Shown here: positions 18,405 to 27,645 of the stretch, piece by piece
Numbering within the stretch: position 1 is the stretch's first letter
Layout: each line of letters begins with the position of its first letter
Assembly: GCF_011392125.1 (NCBI RefSeq)
Contig: NZ_JAAJBU010000012.1
Span: forward strand, 35,912 to 99,911
Direction of reading: 5' to 3'
Source of the DNA: Flavobacterium lotistagni
GTDB lineage: Bacteria; Bacteroidota; Bacteroidia; Flavobacteriales; Flavobacteriaceae
DNA length: 64,000 nucleotides
Position numbers and translations under genes: made by a program
Notes under the pieces: generated by a model
Told to the model about the DNA's origin: nothing
Seen by the model: only the letters and a program-made list of their open reading frames with translations
Database searches by the model: none

Positions 18405-19580
18405 ATGCTATCTCAAATCGTTAATATTATCAATAATTCCAATTCGAACCTTTCGGTAACAACGTTACTTTGTGAGTATAAGATTGATGATTTAGCCTTT
18501 TTTGAATTACTGCAGAAAGAAGCTATTATTGAAAATATAACAACAACACCTGTAAATCGAGATGACCAACTTACGCTAGAATTCTCAATACTAAAACTTC
18601 AATCTTTAGGTTTTTTTACAGATAAAAGTTCTTTCGTAAAAAAATATAGATATCACATTCCCCAAGATGATGTTTATATATTCGAATTAAAACAGTACTT
18701 AAAAGAAACAGAATTTTATCCTCAATATAAATCTATTGTTAATTTAATATTAGAAATAGAGAATAATGCCAAACATACCTACGAAGATGCTGGGATTAAA
18801 AATGCAATTATTTTTAGGGAAGATAGGTCACTATTGGTGAGTTTTTTATACGAGAGCGAACTATTAACCAATAAGAATAGCAGTTTCCTTATAGATACCG
18901 CCTTAACAATCTTTAGAGATAATAGTCTCCAAGATAAAAAAAACATATACTTAAATGAGTTGGTCGACTTTTGTTTCAAATACCCTGAGGAAATAAGATT
19001 TTCCTCACTAGTAAACGATTTCGAGCAATTTATAAATAACTCAAATTCAACTTATAACTTTTATCTAAGAAATTTTTCATACAATAAATTAAAGTTGGAA
19101 ATCGATTCAAAAGCTATCGAATTTAATCAAAAATTGCAATCAGTGATAAATGATTCCCAAACCAAATTAATTGCAATTCCAACAGCATTTGTTCTTGTTT
19201 TATCAAGTCTTAATTTTGAAAAAATCGATGACCCTAAGAATATTATCAGCACAGCTGGCCTATTTATTTTTTCTTCTCTTTTGCAATTATTTGTAAACAA
19301 TCAAAAGTCTACAATAAAATTTATCAGTGAAAATATAAATTATTATAAATCAACCTTTAAGGATCAGGACAGAAAAGAAGTTGAAAAATCTTTTATTCAT
19401 GTAAATTCAGAAAAAAACAAACAGGTTAATAGATTAATATTGATCGAAACTCTGCTATGGCTTGTTCCAATATTTGTATTATCGTTATTACTATTTCTTA
19501 CTAACTATCAACTAATTGCTGTCTTGATTTTGTTTTTTTACTTATGGGTTGCTTCTAACAAACTTTTATTGAAATATTAA
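18405..19580 (+). CDS. Hypothetical protein with four C-terminal TM segments
   Basis: 391 residues starting 2 bp after the NdpA-like stop, so almost certainly co-translated with it. The N-terminal 240 residues are soluble, Asn/Glu/Leu-rich and helical. The C-terminal third holds two TM pairs (about 255-272, 284-301, 345-363, 366-386) with a charged loop between. No motif recognised. The AT-rich composition matches the NdpA-like gene and differs from the flanking genes at 19586 and beyond. A cytosolic domain plus terminal TM helices behind a DNA-binding partner has the layout of a membrane-acting effector, but this is unproven. Confidence 0.7.
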   Translation: MLSQIVNIINNSNSNLSVTTLLCEYKIDDLAFFELLQKEAIIENITTTPVNRDDQLTLEFSILKLQSLGFFTDKSSFVKKYRYHIPQDDVYIFELKQYLKETEFYPQYKSIVNLILEIENNAKHTYEDAGIKNAIIFREDRSLLVSFLYESELLTNKNSSFLIDTALTIFRDNSLQDKKNIYLNELVDFCFKYPEEIRFSSLVNDFEQFINNSNSTYNFYLRNFSYNKLKLEIDSKAIEFNQKLQSVINDSQTKLIAIPTAFVLVLSSLNFEKIDDPKNIISTAGLFIFSSLLQLFVNNQKSTIKFISENINYYKSTFKDQDRKEVEKSFIHVNSEKNKQVNRLILIETLLWLVPIFVLSLLLFLTNYQLIAVLILFFYLWVASNKLLLKY

Positions 19581-19585
19581 AAAAA

Positions 19586-20044
19586 ATGCACCAAATCCAA
19601 CAACTCCTTTCCATCACCCAACAACTCAAAGCCCAATACGGTCGCAGTTTTAGTTTAGACGGACGTCTGGTAGGCGATATCGGCGAAGTCTTGGCAGCTG
19701 AAGCATACGGGCTTGATTTATTGCCTGAAAATAGCTTTAAACATGATGCTAAGGAAAGAGCAACCGGCAAGCTGGTACAGATTAAAGCGTCTTTTAAAGG
19801 TTATTGCTATTTTCCCTACGGAGTAGATAGGATACCCGATCATTTTTTAGCGTTGAATATCAATAGCGACGGTTCGTTGACAGAGTTATTCAATGGCCCG
19901 GGTAGTTTTATTGTAGAACACTATATTCAAAAAAGAGGCTTAAAGCACTACAAAGAAACGTTTTACACACTGTCTAAAGGCAGCTTGATAAATTTGAACA
20001 AGCAGGTACCGGATGAGCAAAAAATAAAAAGAAAGGTGGCATGA
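19586..20044 (+). CDS. DUF6998-like, restriction-associated protein
   Basis: 152 residues. The pattern SLDGRLVGDIGEVLAAEAYG, then HDAKERATGK and VQIKASF (Gln65, Lys67) matches what I recall of DUF6998 proteins in R-M loci; the acidic and QxK residues resemble a reduced PD-(D/E)XK nuclease core. No TM segment. It overlaps the next gene by 4 bp (ATGA), a sign of coupled translation. Its base composition is like hsdR rather than the preceding AT-rich pair. Confidence 0.68.
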   Translation: MHQIQQLLSITQQLKAQYGRSFSLDGRLVGDIGEVLAAEAYGLDLLPENSFKHDAKERATGKLVQIKASFKGYCYFPYGVDRIPDHFLALNINSDGSLTELFNGPGSFIVEHYIQKRGLKHYKETFYTLSKGSLINLNKQVPDEQKIKRKVA

Positions 20045-21156
20045 ATCTACAAGCTTTAGCAACCTTAGTAGACCAAGGCAGGATTCCCAGGATTGAACGC
20101 AGAATCGGTTTTCTGGAGGTCATCAACAAAGCACACCACGAAAACATCAATTCGGCCGTTTACGCCCACTTCCTTAGTTGCGGCATTCCGGGCGTTGAGA
20201 CTTTGTTTCGTGATACCTTAACCGACCTGGTTTATTCCCGAACACAAAAACAGCTCAATCTCAGTCAGTCGGTGGTCAGTACCGAGGTCAAAACCCCTAT
20301 GGGCGGTAGGCTTGATTTGGTGATTGAAGATTTTCATAACCAGAATATCATTTTAATCGAGAACAAAATTCACCATTATTTGCATAATGACTTATCCGAT
20401 TACTGGAACTACAGCAACTTACCCGATGCGCGAAAAGTCGGAATTTTGCTTACCCTTTACCCCCACCCGATCCCTACAGAGTTAAACGGCAAATTTATCA
20501 ACATTACCCATCGCGAGTGGATGCAAGCCATCAAAGAGCAAATGCAATCTAATGATCTAGATATTCGCTACGAAATTTACCTCAACGATTTTATCAACAC
20601 CCTAGAAAACCTGACCAATCGATATGCTATGAACAAATCAGCCCAATTCTATTTCGCCCATGCACAACAAGTTCAGTTGGCCGTACAAACCCAACAGCAA
20701 GCCTATGATTTTTTAAACAATCAGTTGGAACTTATTGCCCAAAACTTGGGTTGGCAAACCTACGGTAGCAGCATGAATTGGCGCAACTTCTGGGATCAGC
20801 ATAACGTACTGGATACCTATTTAACTATTATAACGCGCGACCTCATCAATGGCAAAATGACTTTTAGAATCATCCTTGAACTGAATCGGGCAGACAAAGA
20901 AAAGGCAGCCGAGGTGCGCAAACAGTTTGCGAATCACCCACAATTGACAAGCAAAGAGCAGGGTGAATCTAAAAACACTTATCTCCATTTTTTATGTCAA
21001 GACTACTCTTTGGGTACTGATGAACTTAAAAACTTTGGTGAACTCGTGACCCAAAAAATACAGGAGGATTTTGCCGATATTACGCTAAAAGTAATTCAGT
21101 ATCTTTATCCGGATAAAAATATTAGCGACTGGGTGTCTAACTTTTCTATTAAATAA
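20041..21156 (+). CDS. PD-(D/E)XK nuclease superfamily protein
   Basis: 371 residues from ATG 20041, overlapping the previous gene by 4 bp and ending 3 bp before hsdR. The nuclease core is visible: an N-terminal helix block with a conserved Glu, GGRLDLVIED (Asp92), then IILIENKI (Glu107, Lys109). The C-terminal half (about 200-371) is a helix/strand region with no motif I know. Such proteins are commonly annotated PD-(D/E)XK_4. Between DUF6998-like and hsdR it is likely an accessory nuclease of the restriction complex or an independent defence gene. Confidence 0.82.
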   Translation: MNLQALATLVDQGRIPRIERRIGFLEVINKAHHENINSAVYAHFLSCGIPGVETLFRDTLTDLVYSRTQKQLNLSQSVVSTEVKTPMGGRLDLVIEDFHNQNIILIENKIHHYLHNDLSDYWNYSNLPDARKVGILLTLYPHPIPTELNGKFINITHREWMQAIKEQMQSNDLDIRYEIYLNDFINTLENLTNRYAMNKSAQFYFAHAQQVQLAVQTQQQAYDFLNNQLELIAQNLGWQTYGSSMNWRNFWDQHNVLDTYLTIITRDLINGKMTFRIILELNRADKEKAAEVRKQFANHPQLTSKEQGESKNTYLHFLCQDYSLGTDELKNFGELVTQKIQEDFADITLKVIQYLYPDKNISDWVSNFSIK

Positions 21157-21159
21157 ACA

Positions 21160-24100
21160 ATGAAGTTCACCGAAGCCCACTTAGAGCTCTCATTTATTGA
21201 TTTGTTGACCCAACAGTCTATGCAGCACCGCAATGGTAAAGACCTGCGCAGTGCAGAGAGTCTGGGCGTACAGGAGCCGAAAAGATTATATGGGCATATC
21301 GCTACCGAAAATGTGCTCTTGTTAGATGAACTTAGAAATTTCCTTAAGAGCCAATACGCGGCACACAACATTACTGCTGCCGAAATAGACTCTATTGTTC
21401 GCAACCTTGAGCGCCTTCCCGCATCAGATTTGTATGAATCAAACAAAGCGTTCATGAAGATGCTTTCCGATGGTTTTGTACTAAAGCGGGAAGACCGCCA
21501 ACAAAAAGATTTCTTGGTACATCTAATTGACTTTTCTTCTCAAGACAACAATACATACACCATCGTCAATCAACTGGCCATCAAAGGTTTTGAAATGCGT
21601 ATCCCTGATTTGATTATATATATCAACGGTTTGCCTTTAGTAGTATTTGAGTTTAAGTCGACCATACAAGAAAACACCACCATACACGATGCCTATGTGC
21701 AATTAACCAAACGCTACCAACGAGACATTCCCGAGCTATTCAAATACAGTACTTTTTGCGTTATTAGCGATGGCGTAAATACCAAAGCCGGGTCATTCTT
21801 TGCGCCTTATGACTTTTACTACGCTTGGCGTAAAATAGCGGGCATGGACAACGAAGTAGATGGCGTAGACGCCATGTTTACCATGATACAGGGAATGTTT
21901 CACAAGGACCGACTTCGAGACATTATTCAAAACTTTATTTTCTTGCCCGACAGCAGCAAAAAAAACGAAAAAATAGTTTGTCGTTATCCGCAATATTATG
22001 CAGCCAACAAGCTTTTTGACAACATCATCCTAAGTCAGAAACCCCTCGGAAACGGCAAAGGCGGCACTTACTTTGGCACTACAGGTTGTGGTAAAAGTTA
22101 TACGATGTTGTACTTGTGCCGATTGCTTATGCGTAGCACAAAACTGAAAAGTCCTACCATTGTGCTTATTACCGACAGAACGGATTTAGACGATCAATTG
22201 TCAGCGCAATTTACTAACGCCAAGGGTTTCATCGGTGACGAAACGATCATCAGTGTGGAAAGTCGGGTTCATTTACGCGAACTGCTGCAAGACCGAAATA
22301 GTGGCGGGGTATTCCTGACAACTATTCACAAGTTTACCGAAGACACCCAACTACTGACGGATCGATATAACGTTATTTGTATTTCTGACGAAGCACACCG
22401 AAGCCAAACCAACCTAAATCAAAAGCTCAAAGAAACCAAAGAAGGCCTTAGAAAAACTTATGGTTTTGCCAAACATTTGCATGATTCACTGCCCAATGCT
22501 ACCTACGTAGGTTTTACTGGAACGCCGGTAGATGCCACCATTGAGGTATTTGGCGACATCATAGATTCGTATACCATGCGTGAGTCGGTTAAAGATGAAA
22601 TTACCGTTCCATTAGTTTATGAAGGCCGAGCGGCTAAATTACTTCTGCAAAATGATAAACTGGCTGAAATAGAAAAGTATTACAGTAAATGTGCTGAAGA
22701 AGGCAGCAACGAAAATCAGATTGAAGAAAGCAAAAATGCCATGTCACAGATGAATGTGATATTGGGCGACCCGTCGCGTATTAAAGCTTTGGCAGAAGAT
22801 TTCGTCAATCATTACGAAAAAAGAGTAGAAGAAAAATCGACCATACGTGGCAAAGCACTGTTTGTTTGCAGTAACCGTGAAATTGCCTATGATTTATACA
22901 AAGCCATTCTAAAGCTGAGACCAAAATGGGGCGAGCCCAAAACAGCCTTCGACCCAACATTACTTAGCGAGAAAGAGCGAAGAGAACTCGTTCCGATTGA
23001 GCAAATTAAATTGGTCATGACCCGCAACAAAGACGATGAAAAAGAGCTATACGACTTATTGGGTACAAAAGACTATCGCAAAGAACTAGATCGACAGTTT
23101 AAGTTTGAACATTCTAATTTTAAAATTGCCATTGTGGTCGATATGTGGCTTACCGGCTTCGATGTTCCGTTTTTAGACACCATTTACATCGACAAACCAC
23201 TACAAAGACACAATTTGATTCAAACCATCTCTAGAGTAAACCGCAAATTTGAGGGTAAAGAGAAAGGACTGGTGGTTGACTATATCGGTATAAAGAAACA
23301 AATGAACTTAGCCTTAGCCCAATACAACAATAATAACACAACTAGTGTTGAGGATGTGGAGCAATCCGTGAAGGTTGTTAAAGACCATTTGAGTTTATTA
23401 GAAAACATATTTCACACTTTTGACGCTACCGGCTATTTCAACGGAACGCCATTAGAGCAACTTTCTACACTCAATAAAGGGGCAGAATTTATACAAGCTA
23501 CCAAAGAACTCGAAACTCGTTTTATGAACATCGTAAAACGACTTAAGGCAGCTTTTGATATTTGTTCGGGAAGTGATTTATTGTCAACCTTGGAAAAAGA
23601 CAAGATTCACTTTTACGTCGCCATTCGTTCGATTATCTATAAACTCACCAAAGGAAACGCACCCGATGCCACCCAGATGAATGAAAAAGTTAGGATAATG
23701 ATTCAAGACGCTATAGAAAGCCAAGGGGTGGAAGAATTATTTAAATTAAATGCAGATGAGGCCACTGAAATCGATTTATTTTCAGAAGATTACTTGGCCA
23801 AACTCGATAAAATAAAACTACCGCATACCAAGTTCAAACTTTTGCTGAAGCTTTTACAACAAGCTATTGACAAAACCAAAAAAGTCAACAAAGTAACCGG
23901 TATTGATTTTTCAAAGCGACTGGAAGCAATTTTGCATCGATACAACCAACGTGAAGAAAATGATATATTACGCAGTGAGGTACTTGAAGATTTTACAGAT
24001 GAAATTATTGCACTGTATCACGCCTTAATGGCAGAAAACAACTCACTAGCTGATAAAGGGATTGACTTTGAAGAAAAGGCGTTTTATGACATCCTAAAAA

Positions 24101-24345
24101 TGCTTACGGTTAAATACGACTTTCCTTATCCAGAAGAAAAGTTGGTCGTACTAGCAAAAAAAGTGAAAGAGGTTGTAGACGACAAAGCAAAATATACCGA
24201 TTGGAGCAAACGCGACGACATTAAAGCCGAATTAAAGGTAGATCTTATTATTCTATTAGCTGACAATGACTACCCGCCCATAGACCGGGACGAAGTTTAT
24301 AAAGAAATCTTCGAACAAGCCGAAAACTTTAAAAAAAGTAGATAA
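21160..24345 (+). CDS. hsdR: Type I restriction-modification system, endonuclease/translocase HsdR
   Basis: 1061 residues, full length. The N-terminal PD-(D/E)XK nuclease is intact (Asp150 in RIPDLIIY, Glu164 and Lys166 in VFEFKS). The superfamily 2 motor follows with Walker A GTTGCGKS (around residue 306), the DEAH box ISDEAH (around 410), the VGFTGTP motif III and the later helicase block QTISRVNRKFEGKEKG. A C-terminal helical region for binding HsdM follows. It closes the operon; no hairpin terminator with a T-run directly follows, and the repeat region begins about 26 bp later. Confidence 0.95.
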   Translation: MKFTEAHLELSFIDLLTQQSMQHRNGKDLRSAESLGVQEPKRLYGHIATENVLLLDELRNFLKSQYAAHNITAAEIDSIVRNLERLPASDLYESNKAFMKMLSDGFVLKREDRQQKDFLVHLIDFSSQDNNTYTIVNQLAIKGFEMRIPDLIIYINGLPLVVFEFKSTIQENTTIHDAYVQLTKRYQRDIPELFKYSTFCVISDGVNTKAGSFFAPYDFYYAWRKIAGMDNEVDGVDAMFTMIQGMFHKDRLRDIIQNFIFLPDSSKKNEKIVCRYPQYYAANKLFDNIILSQKPLGNGKGGTYFGTTGCGKSYTMLYLCRLLMRSTKLKSPTIVLITDRTDLDDQLSAQFTNAKGFIGDETIISVESRVHLRELLQDRNSGGVFLTTIHKFTEDTQLLTDRYNVICISDEAHRSQTNLNQKLKETKEGLRKTYGFAKHLHDSLPNATYVGFTGTPVDATIEVFGDIIDSYTMRESVKDEITVPLVYEGRAAKLLLQNDKLAEIEKYYSKCAEEGSNENQIEESKNAMSQMNVILGDPSRIKALAEDFVNHYEKRVEEKSTIRGKALFVCSNREIAYDLYKAILKLRPKWGEPKTAFDPTLLSEKERRELVPIEQIKLVMTRNKDDEKELYDLLGTKDYRKELDRQFKFEHSNFKIAIVVDMWLTGFDVPFLDTIYIDKPLQRHNLIQTISRVNRKFEGKEKGLVVDYIGIKKQMNLALAQYNNNNTTSVEDVEQSVKVVKDHLSLLENIFHTFDATGYFNGTPLEQLSTLNKGAEFIQATKELETRFMNIVKRLKAAFDICSGSDLLSTLEKDKIHFYVAIRSIIYKLTKGNAPDATQMNEKVRIMIQDAIESQGVEELFKLNADEATEIDLFSEDYLAKLDKIKLPHTKFKLLLKLLQQAIDKTKKVNKVTGIDFSKRLEAILHRYNQREENDILRSEVLEDFTDEIIALYHALMAENNSLADKGIDFEEKAFYDILKMLTVKYDFPYPEEKLVVLAKKVKEVVDDKAKYTDWSKRDDIKAELKVDLIILLADNDYPPIDRDEVYKEIFEQAENFKKSR

Positions 24346-24382
24346 CGTAGCAACCAAGAACCCCATCCGTCATAAAACCAAA

Positions 24383-24571
24383 CTAAAAATTAAAATCAAT
24401 CGCGTTAAATAACAGTTACTGTTTGACCCCCAACACAACCCCTGTTGCAATTTTCAAACCCCAAAAAATTTTGCAACAAAAACTGTTGCAATTTTCAACA
24501 TCAAAAAAAATTGCAACAACAGTTGTTGCAATTTCAAAATCAATTCAAAAATTGCAACAAACCCCTCCACC
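24383..24571 (+). repeat. Left copy of a long direct repeat flanking the endonuclease I gene
   Basis: This stretch, starting CTAAAAATTAAAATCAATCG, recurs nearly unchanged at 28066-28254. It includes the triple-hairpin element and leads into the same ~100-bp tandem units and 119-bp palindrome, so the similarity extends for roughly 550 bp. Confidence 0.85.
24444..24560 (+). repeat. Triple-hairpin element, copy 1
   Basis: Three successive inverted repeats share the arm GTTGCAATTTT. Hairpin 1 spans 24444-24477 (7 bp plus a bulge), hairpin 2 is 24484-24494 with 24507-24517 (11 bp, perfect), hairpin 3 is 24523-24534 with 24549-24560 (12 bp, perfect). The right arm of hairpin 2 can also pair with the left arm of hairpin 3, so alternative folds exist. 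Confidence 0.8.
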
Positions 24572-24796
24572 CCAACCCAGCTCCGCCCCGGCCTTCATAA
24601 AACTGCGCGTAAAAAAAACAAAGTGAAAACAAGCATTATTCTGTTTGAGCCGCTAGGCGAGCCACCAAAGCCCAACTCTGCTCCGCCCCGGCATTCATAA
24701 AACCGGGCGTTAAGAAAACCAAAGTGAAAACAAGCATTATTCTGTTTGAGCCGCTAGGCGAGCCACCAAAGCCCAACCCAGCTCAGCCTCGGCCTT
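24571..24796 (+). repeat. Tandem ~100-bp units of repeat family 2
   Basis: Units begin at about 24571, 24671 and 24772, each with CCCAACTCTGCTCCGCCCCG or a variant, then CTTCATAAAACCGGGCG, AAAGTGAAAACAAGC, TTCTGTTTGAGCCG and GGCGAGCCACC. The third unit runs into the 119-bp palindrome. Confidence 0.8.
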
Positions 24797-24915
24797 CATA
24801 AAACCGGGCGTTAAGAAAATTAAAACTAAAAGCGTTAAGAGCCAGGTACTGTTTGAGCCGCCAGGCGAGTTTAGCTGGCTTAGCTTTTAGTTTTAATTTT
24901 TAGCGCGGTTTTATG
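24797..24915. repeat. 119-bp long palindrome of repeat family 2, copy 1
   Basis: A perfect 18-bp inverted repeat (AAAATTAAAACTAAAAGC at 24816-24833 against 24883-24900) is nested inside an outer stem (CATAAAACCG with CGGTTTTATG) and around an inner AGCCAG/CTGGCT stem. Identical-length copies lie at 28488-28606 and 29352-29470. It is followed by CTTCTTTTGT / ACAAAAGAAG, a 10-bp hairpin (about 24936-24962). 24963-25144 holds more fragments of the same family. Confidence 0.85.
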
Positions 24916-25144
24916 CAGCCTTGATTTTTTGCTTCTTTTGTATCAAGACAAAAGAAGAAGTCACCGTTAAGCTGGCTTAGCTTTTCAATTTAGTTTTTAG
25001 CTCAATTTTATGCCAGCCTTGATTTTTTTGTTACTTTTTGCATCAAGGCAAAAAGTAAATGAATTCGATGAACCTCCTAACGTCGGTTTATATCAAGACA
25101 AAAAGTAAAGAACTCCAATGTCTCACTTAGCGAAGAAAAAAAGC

Positions 25145-27637
25145 TTATTGCGGCATCGCCGCAAAGACCGAATTCTCAATATTCACAAAAACCGAATCCA
25201 AATCCGAATTGTCCACTACCCCATCACCATTCATATCCGTATTCAATACCCCAAAATTAGAGTTATCGATATCAGTGAACACCGTATCTAAATCTGAATT
25301 GTCAATCGCTCCATCCTGGTTGACATCGCCCGAGAAAAATGCCCAACCTGCAGCAATAGGGGTCATATTGCTTCCATAAGCTTTGTTGTCAGCGGTCGTG
25401 AAATCATATTGGGTGTTGGCTCCCGCACTGATCGCAACGGGCGCAGCACTCCAGGTTGCTATAAAATTACCTCCTTTGACCGCCACAAAATAGTTACCGT
25501 CAGGCACTGAGGTGAAAACGGCATTCGCGATTCCGTCGGTGCCCAACATGGCACTGGTACTGGCTTGTAGGCCGAGGTCGGTGCTTCGAAACAAGGAAAG
25601 TGTTACCGGTACCACCTCGCTCGGGCTGAGACTGCTGCCTTGGTTCATTGCCACCGGACGCATCGTGCCCTGAGTAGGATCATAAAAATCCTGCACAAAA
25701 AACTTGACTTGCATGGTGGCGCCACAACTCACAGTGATGACCAGACTGGCCGTACTGGCGCACTGCCCGGCTGAGGGCGTGAAAGTATAGGTGGTGGTTT
25801 GGGTGTTGTTCAAGGCCGGCTGCCAGCTTCCAACAATACCATTGTTAGCGGTAAGGGGCAGCGGTTCAAGAGGACTACCGCTACAAATCGGAACAATTGG
25901 AGTAAAAGTAGGAATAGTCAAGTTTTGGCAAACCGCTATCGTATTGGAATAACCCGAGATGACCGTACCGTTTTTGGCCCGAACACGGTAATAATAATTA
26001 GTATTCACCGCCAAGCCGCTCACCAAAGCGCTTGTAGATCCTGATCCGCTGATGGGTTTGCTTTGGTAACCGCTGACGTAAGAATCAATTAGGTTGGTGG
26101 CGGCAAACGAGTGCCCGCCAAGGTCGGAGACATCATCCAGGTCGGATACCACCCATTGGGTCCCCAGGGTTGGAAAACCTGAGCTCGGATTGACCGTCAC
26201 CCCTGCGGTAACATTGGGCAAACGGACCAAAGTGCGGTCTAGTGCCGTGTTGCTGCCACTATTCCAGGCTGTACCCGGGTCTTCGCCGATGCGTCCGAAT
26301 ATATCTACATAACTCGCAGTAGATATTTTGTAGAGTGCAATCGTATCATCTCCGTTGAAATCGATAGTCCCAGAAATGGTCGCCACCCCACTGTATAGTG
26401 TAGCGTTGGTATTTTTGTAAACAACAGTTGCACCGTGAGGAAGCTGTCCACTCAATGTTGTAGTGACCGAAGGGGTGTTTGCCCCGTTGAGAAATAGTTG
26501 CAGCCTATAATCCGCAAGATTGACGGTACTGCCTGTGCCATTGTATATCTCAATATACTTATTGAAAGAAGAGCCTTCGACATATTCTGAAAAAAGCAAG
26601 TCAGTGGTGTTTTGGGGAGTCATTACCGAGAAATTGGGGCTAGCACTCACATCGAGTAAGTACCCGTCAGCGGCATTGGCAATAAGGGTCCAGTTTGCGG
26701 TAAATGAAGTACTGTTAACGGTAGAAGCGGCATTAGCCACTGGAGCTGCCACAACTAATGGGGTCCCCCAAATCGCAGTAACATACTCCGGATGGTCAAT
26801 GAACGGGTTACGATTATGCTGCGGAGTTTGGTAATAAATAGCATCGTTGCGCGCAATCTCCTTTGCACTTACAGGATCATTGGTGCTCCAAGCAATAAGC
26901 ATATTCAGAAACCAGGGTTTATAATTGTTCCCAGTAGCAACATCGGCAATTTGGGTACTACCATTGGCGGTGATCCAACTGCTTATCTGGTCTTTGTAGC
27001 GGGTGATGATATAGAGGTATGCCCGAGCAAAGTCACCTTTGTACTCGTCAATTGGCTCAAAGACAAAACCCGTGTAGCCGGGCACGCCGCAATTACCAAC
27101 TTTACTACCGTTGGTAGAAGTCCAGGAAACTGCTGAAGGATTTACTGCACCAATCGGATAATTGCTTTTCATTGCATTGACATACTGATCTGAAGGAAAC
27201 AAATGATGTAGGTCTGTATACTGCGGATTGCTTGCATTATCTATCCCACCCCACCAGGATCTCGGGAAACAATGTTCACGTGAGTAACAACTGCCTTCGG
27301 CGCTAGCATTCCCGCATTGCGAGGTGAACAGCGTATAGGTGTAAGCGGGCGTGCTGTTAGGACGGTCGCTATACATGTCCCAGATTTGGGTCGGCGCCGA
27401 AGGGCGTACATCAGTATATTGATAGGCATCCCATGTGTCGAAACTAGTACTGGTATAAGGCAATTTGACATGGCTTGTACTAGTGATGATTTTGAGAGCA
27501 GTACGGAGGTTTTCTCCTGATAGCCCGTTGGCGGTATTATAATAACCCGCTGGGATTTGCCCGAACGCTTGCCCAAAACATAACAACACTAAAATCGAAA
27601 TTCGCAACACAGAGATAATTTTATTCTTAACATTCAA
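25145..27637 (-). CDS. Secreted endonuclease I with LTD, FN3 and dockerin-like C-terminus
   Basis: 830 residues from a TTG at 27637; a GTG at 27610 would give a shorter, equally good signal peptide. The His-metal nuclease of the endonuclease I family is complete: SREHCFPRSWW (119-129) and DLHHLFPSD (142-150). A fibronectin III domain begins at about 297, is interrupted by a lamin-tail domain (about 344-510, DLLFSEYVEGS and YIEIYNGTG), and resumes at about 519-568. The C-terminus carries two calcium-binding dockerin-like repeats, GDVNQDGAIDNSDLD and DMNGDGVVDNSDLD, common in flavobacterial secreted proteins. It should act outside the cell, probably scavenging DNA. Repeats flank it on both sides. 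Confidence 0.9.
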   Translation of the reverse strand: MNVKNKIISVLRISILVLLCFGQAFGQIPAGYYNTANGLSGENLRTALKIITSTSHVKLPYTSTSFDTWDAYQYTDVRPSAPTQIWDMYSDRPNSTPAYTYTLFTSQCGNASAEGSCYSREHCFPRSWWGGIDNASNPQYTDLHHLFPSDQYVNAMKSNYPIGAVNPSAVSWTSTNGSKVGNCGVPGYTGFVFEPIDEYKGDFARAYLYIITRYKDQISSWITANGSTQIADVATGNNYKPWFLNMLIAWSTNDPVSAKEIARNDAIYYQTPQHNRNPFIDHPEYVTAIWGTPLVVAAPVANAASTVNSTSFTANWTLIANAADGYLLDVSASPNFSVMTPQNTTDLLFSEYVEGSSFNKYIEIYNGTGSTVNLADYRLQLFLNGANTPSVTTTLSGQLPHGATVVYKNTNATLYSGVATISGTIDFNGDDTIALYKISTASYVDIFGRIGEDPGTAWNSGSNTALDRTLVRLPNVTAGVTVNPSSGFPTLGTQWVVSDLDDVSDLGGHSFAATNLIDSYVSGYQSKPISGSGSTSALVSGLAVNTNYYYRVRAKNGTVISGYSNTIAVCQNLTIPTFTPIVPICSGSPLEPLPLTANNGIVGSWQPALNNTQTTTYTFTPSAGQCASTASLVITVSCGATMQVKFFVQDFYDPTQGTMRPVAMNQGSSLSPSEVVPVTLSLFRSTDLGLQASTSAMLGTDGIANAVFTSVPDGNYFVAVKGGNFIATWSAAPVAISAGANTQYDFTTADNKAYGSNMTPIAAGWAFFSGDVNQDGAIDNSDLDTVFTDIDNSNFGVLNTDMNGDGVVDNSDLDSVFVNIENSVFAAMPQ

Positions 27638-27645
27638 CTAGTCTG

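Noticed and set aside
24444..24560. Possible CRISPR array from the repeated GTTGCAATTTT arms
   Set aside because: Arms are about 11 bp, alternate in orientation and form hairpins with loops of 12-14 bases; not a repeat-spacer structure.
24423..24626. 67-codon ORF through the triple-hairpin element, also present at 28106-28306
   Set aside because: The protein is low-complexity (Gln, Lys, Pro) and simply translates the hairpin repeats.
24571..25135. Degraded insertion sequence
   Set aside because: Repeats are GC/AT-patterned non-coding units; no transposase fragment was seen in any frame, so only a MITE- or REP-like origin can be suggested.
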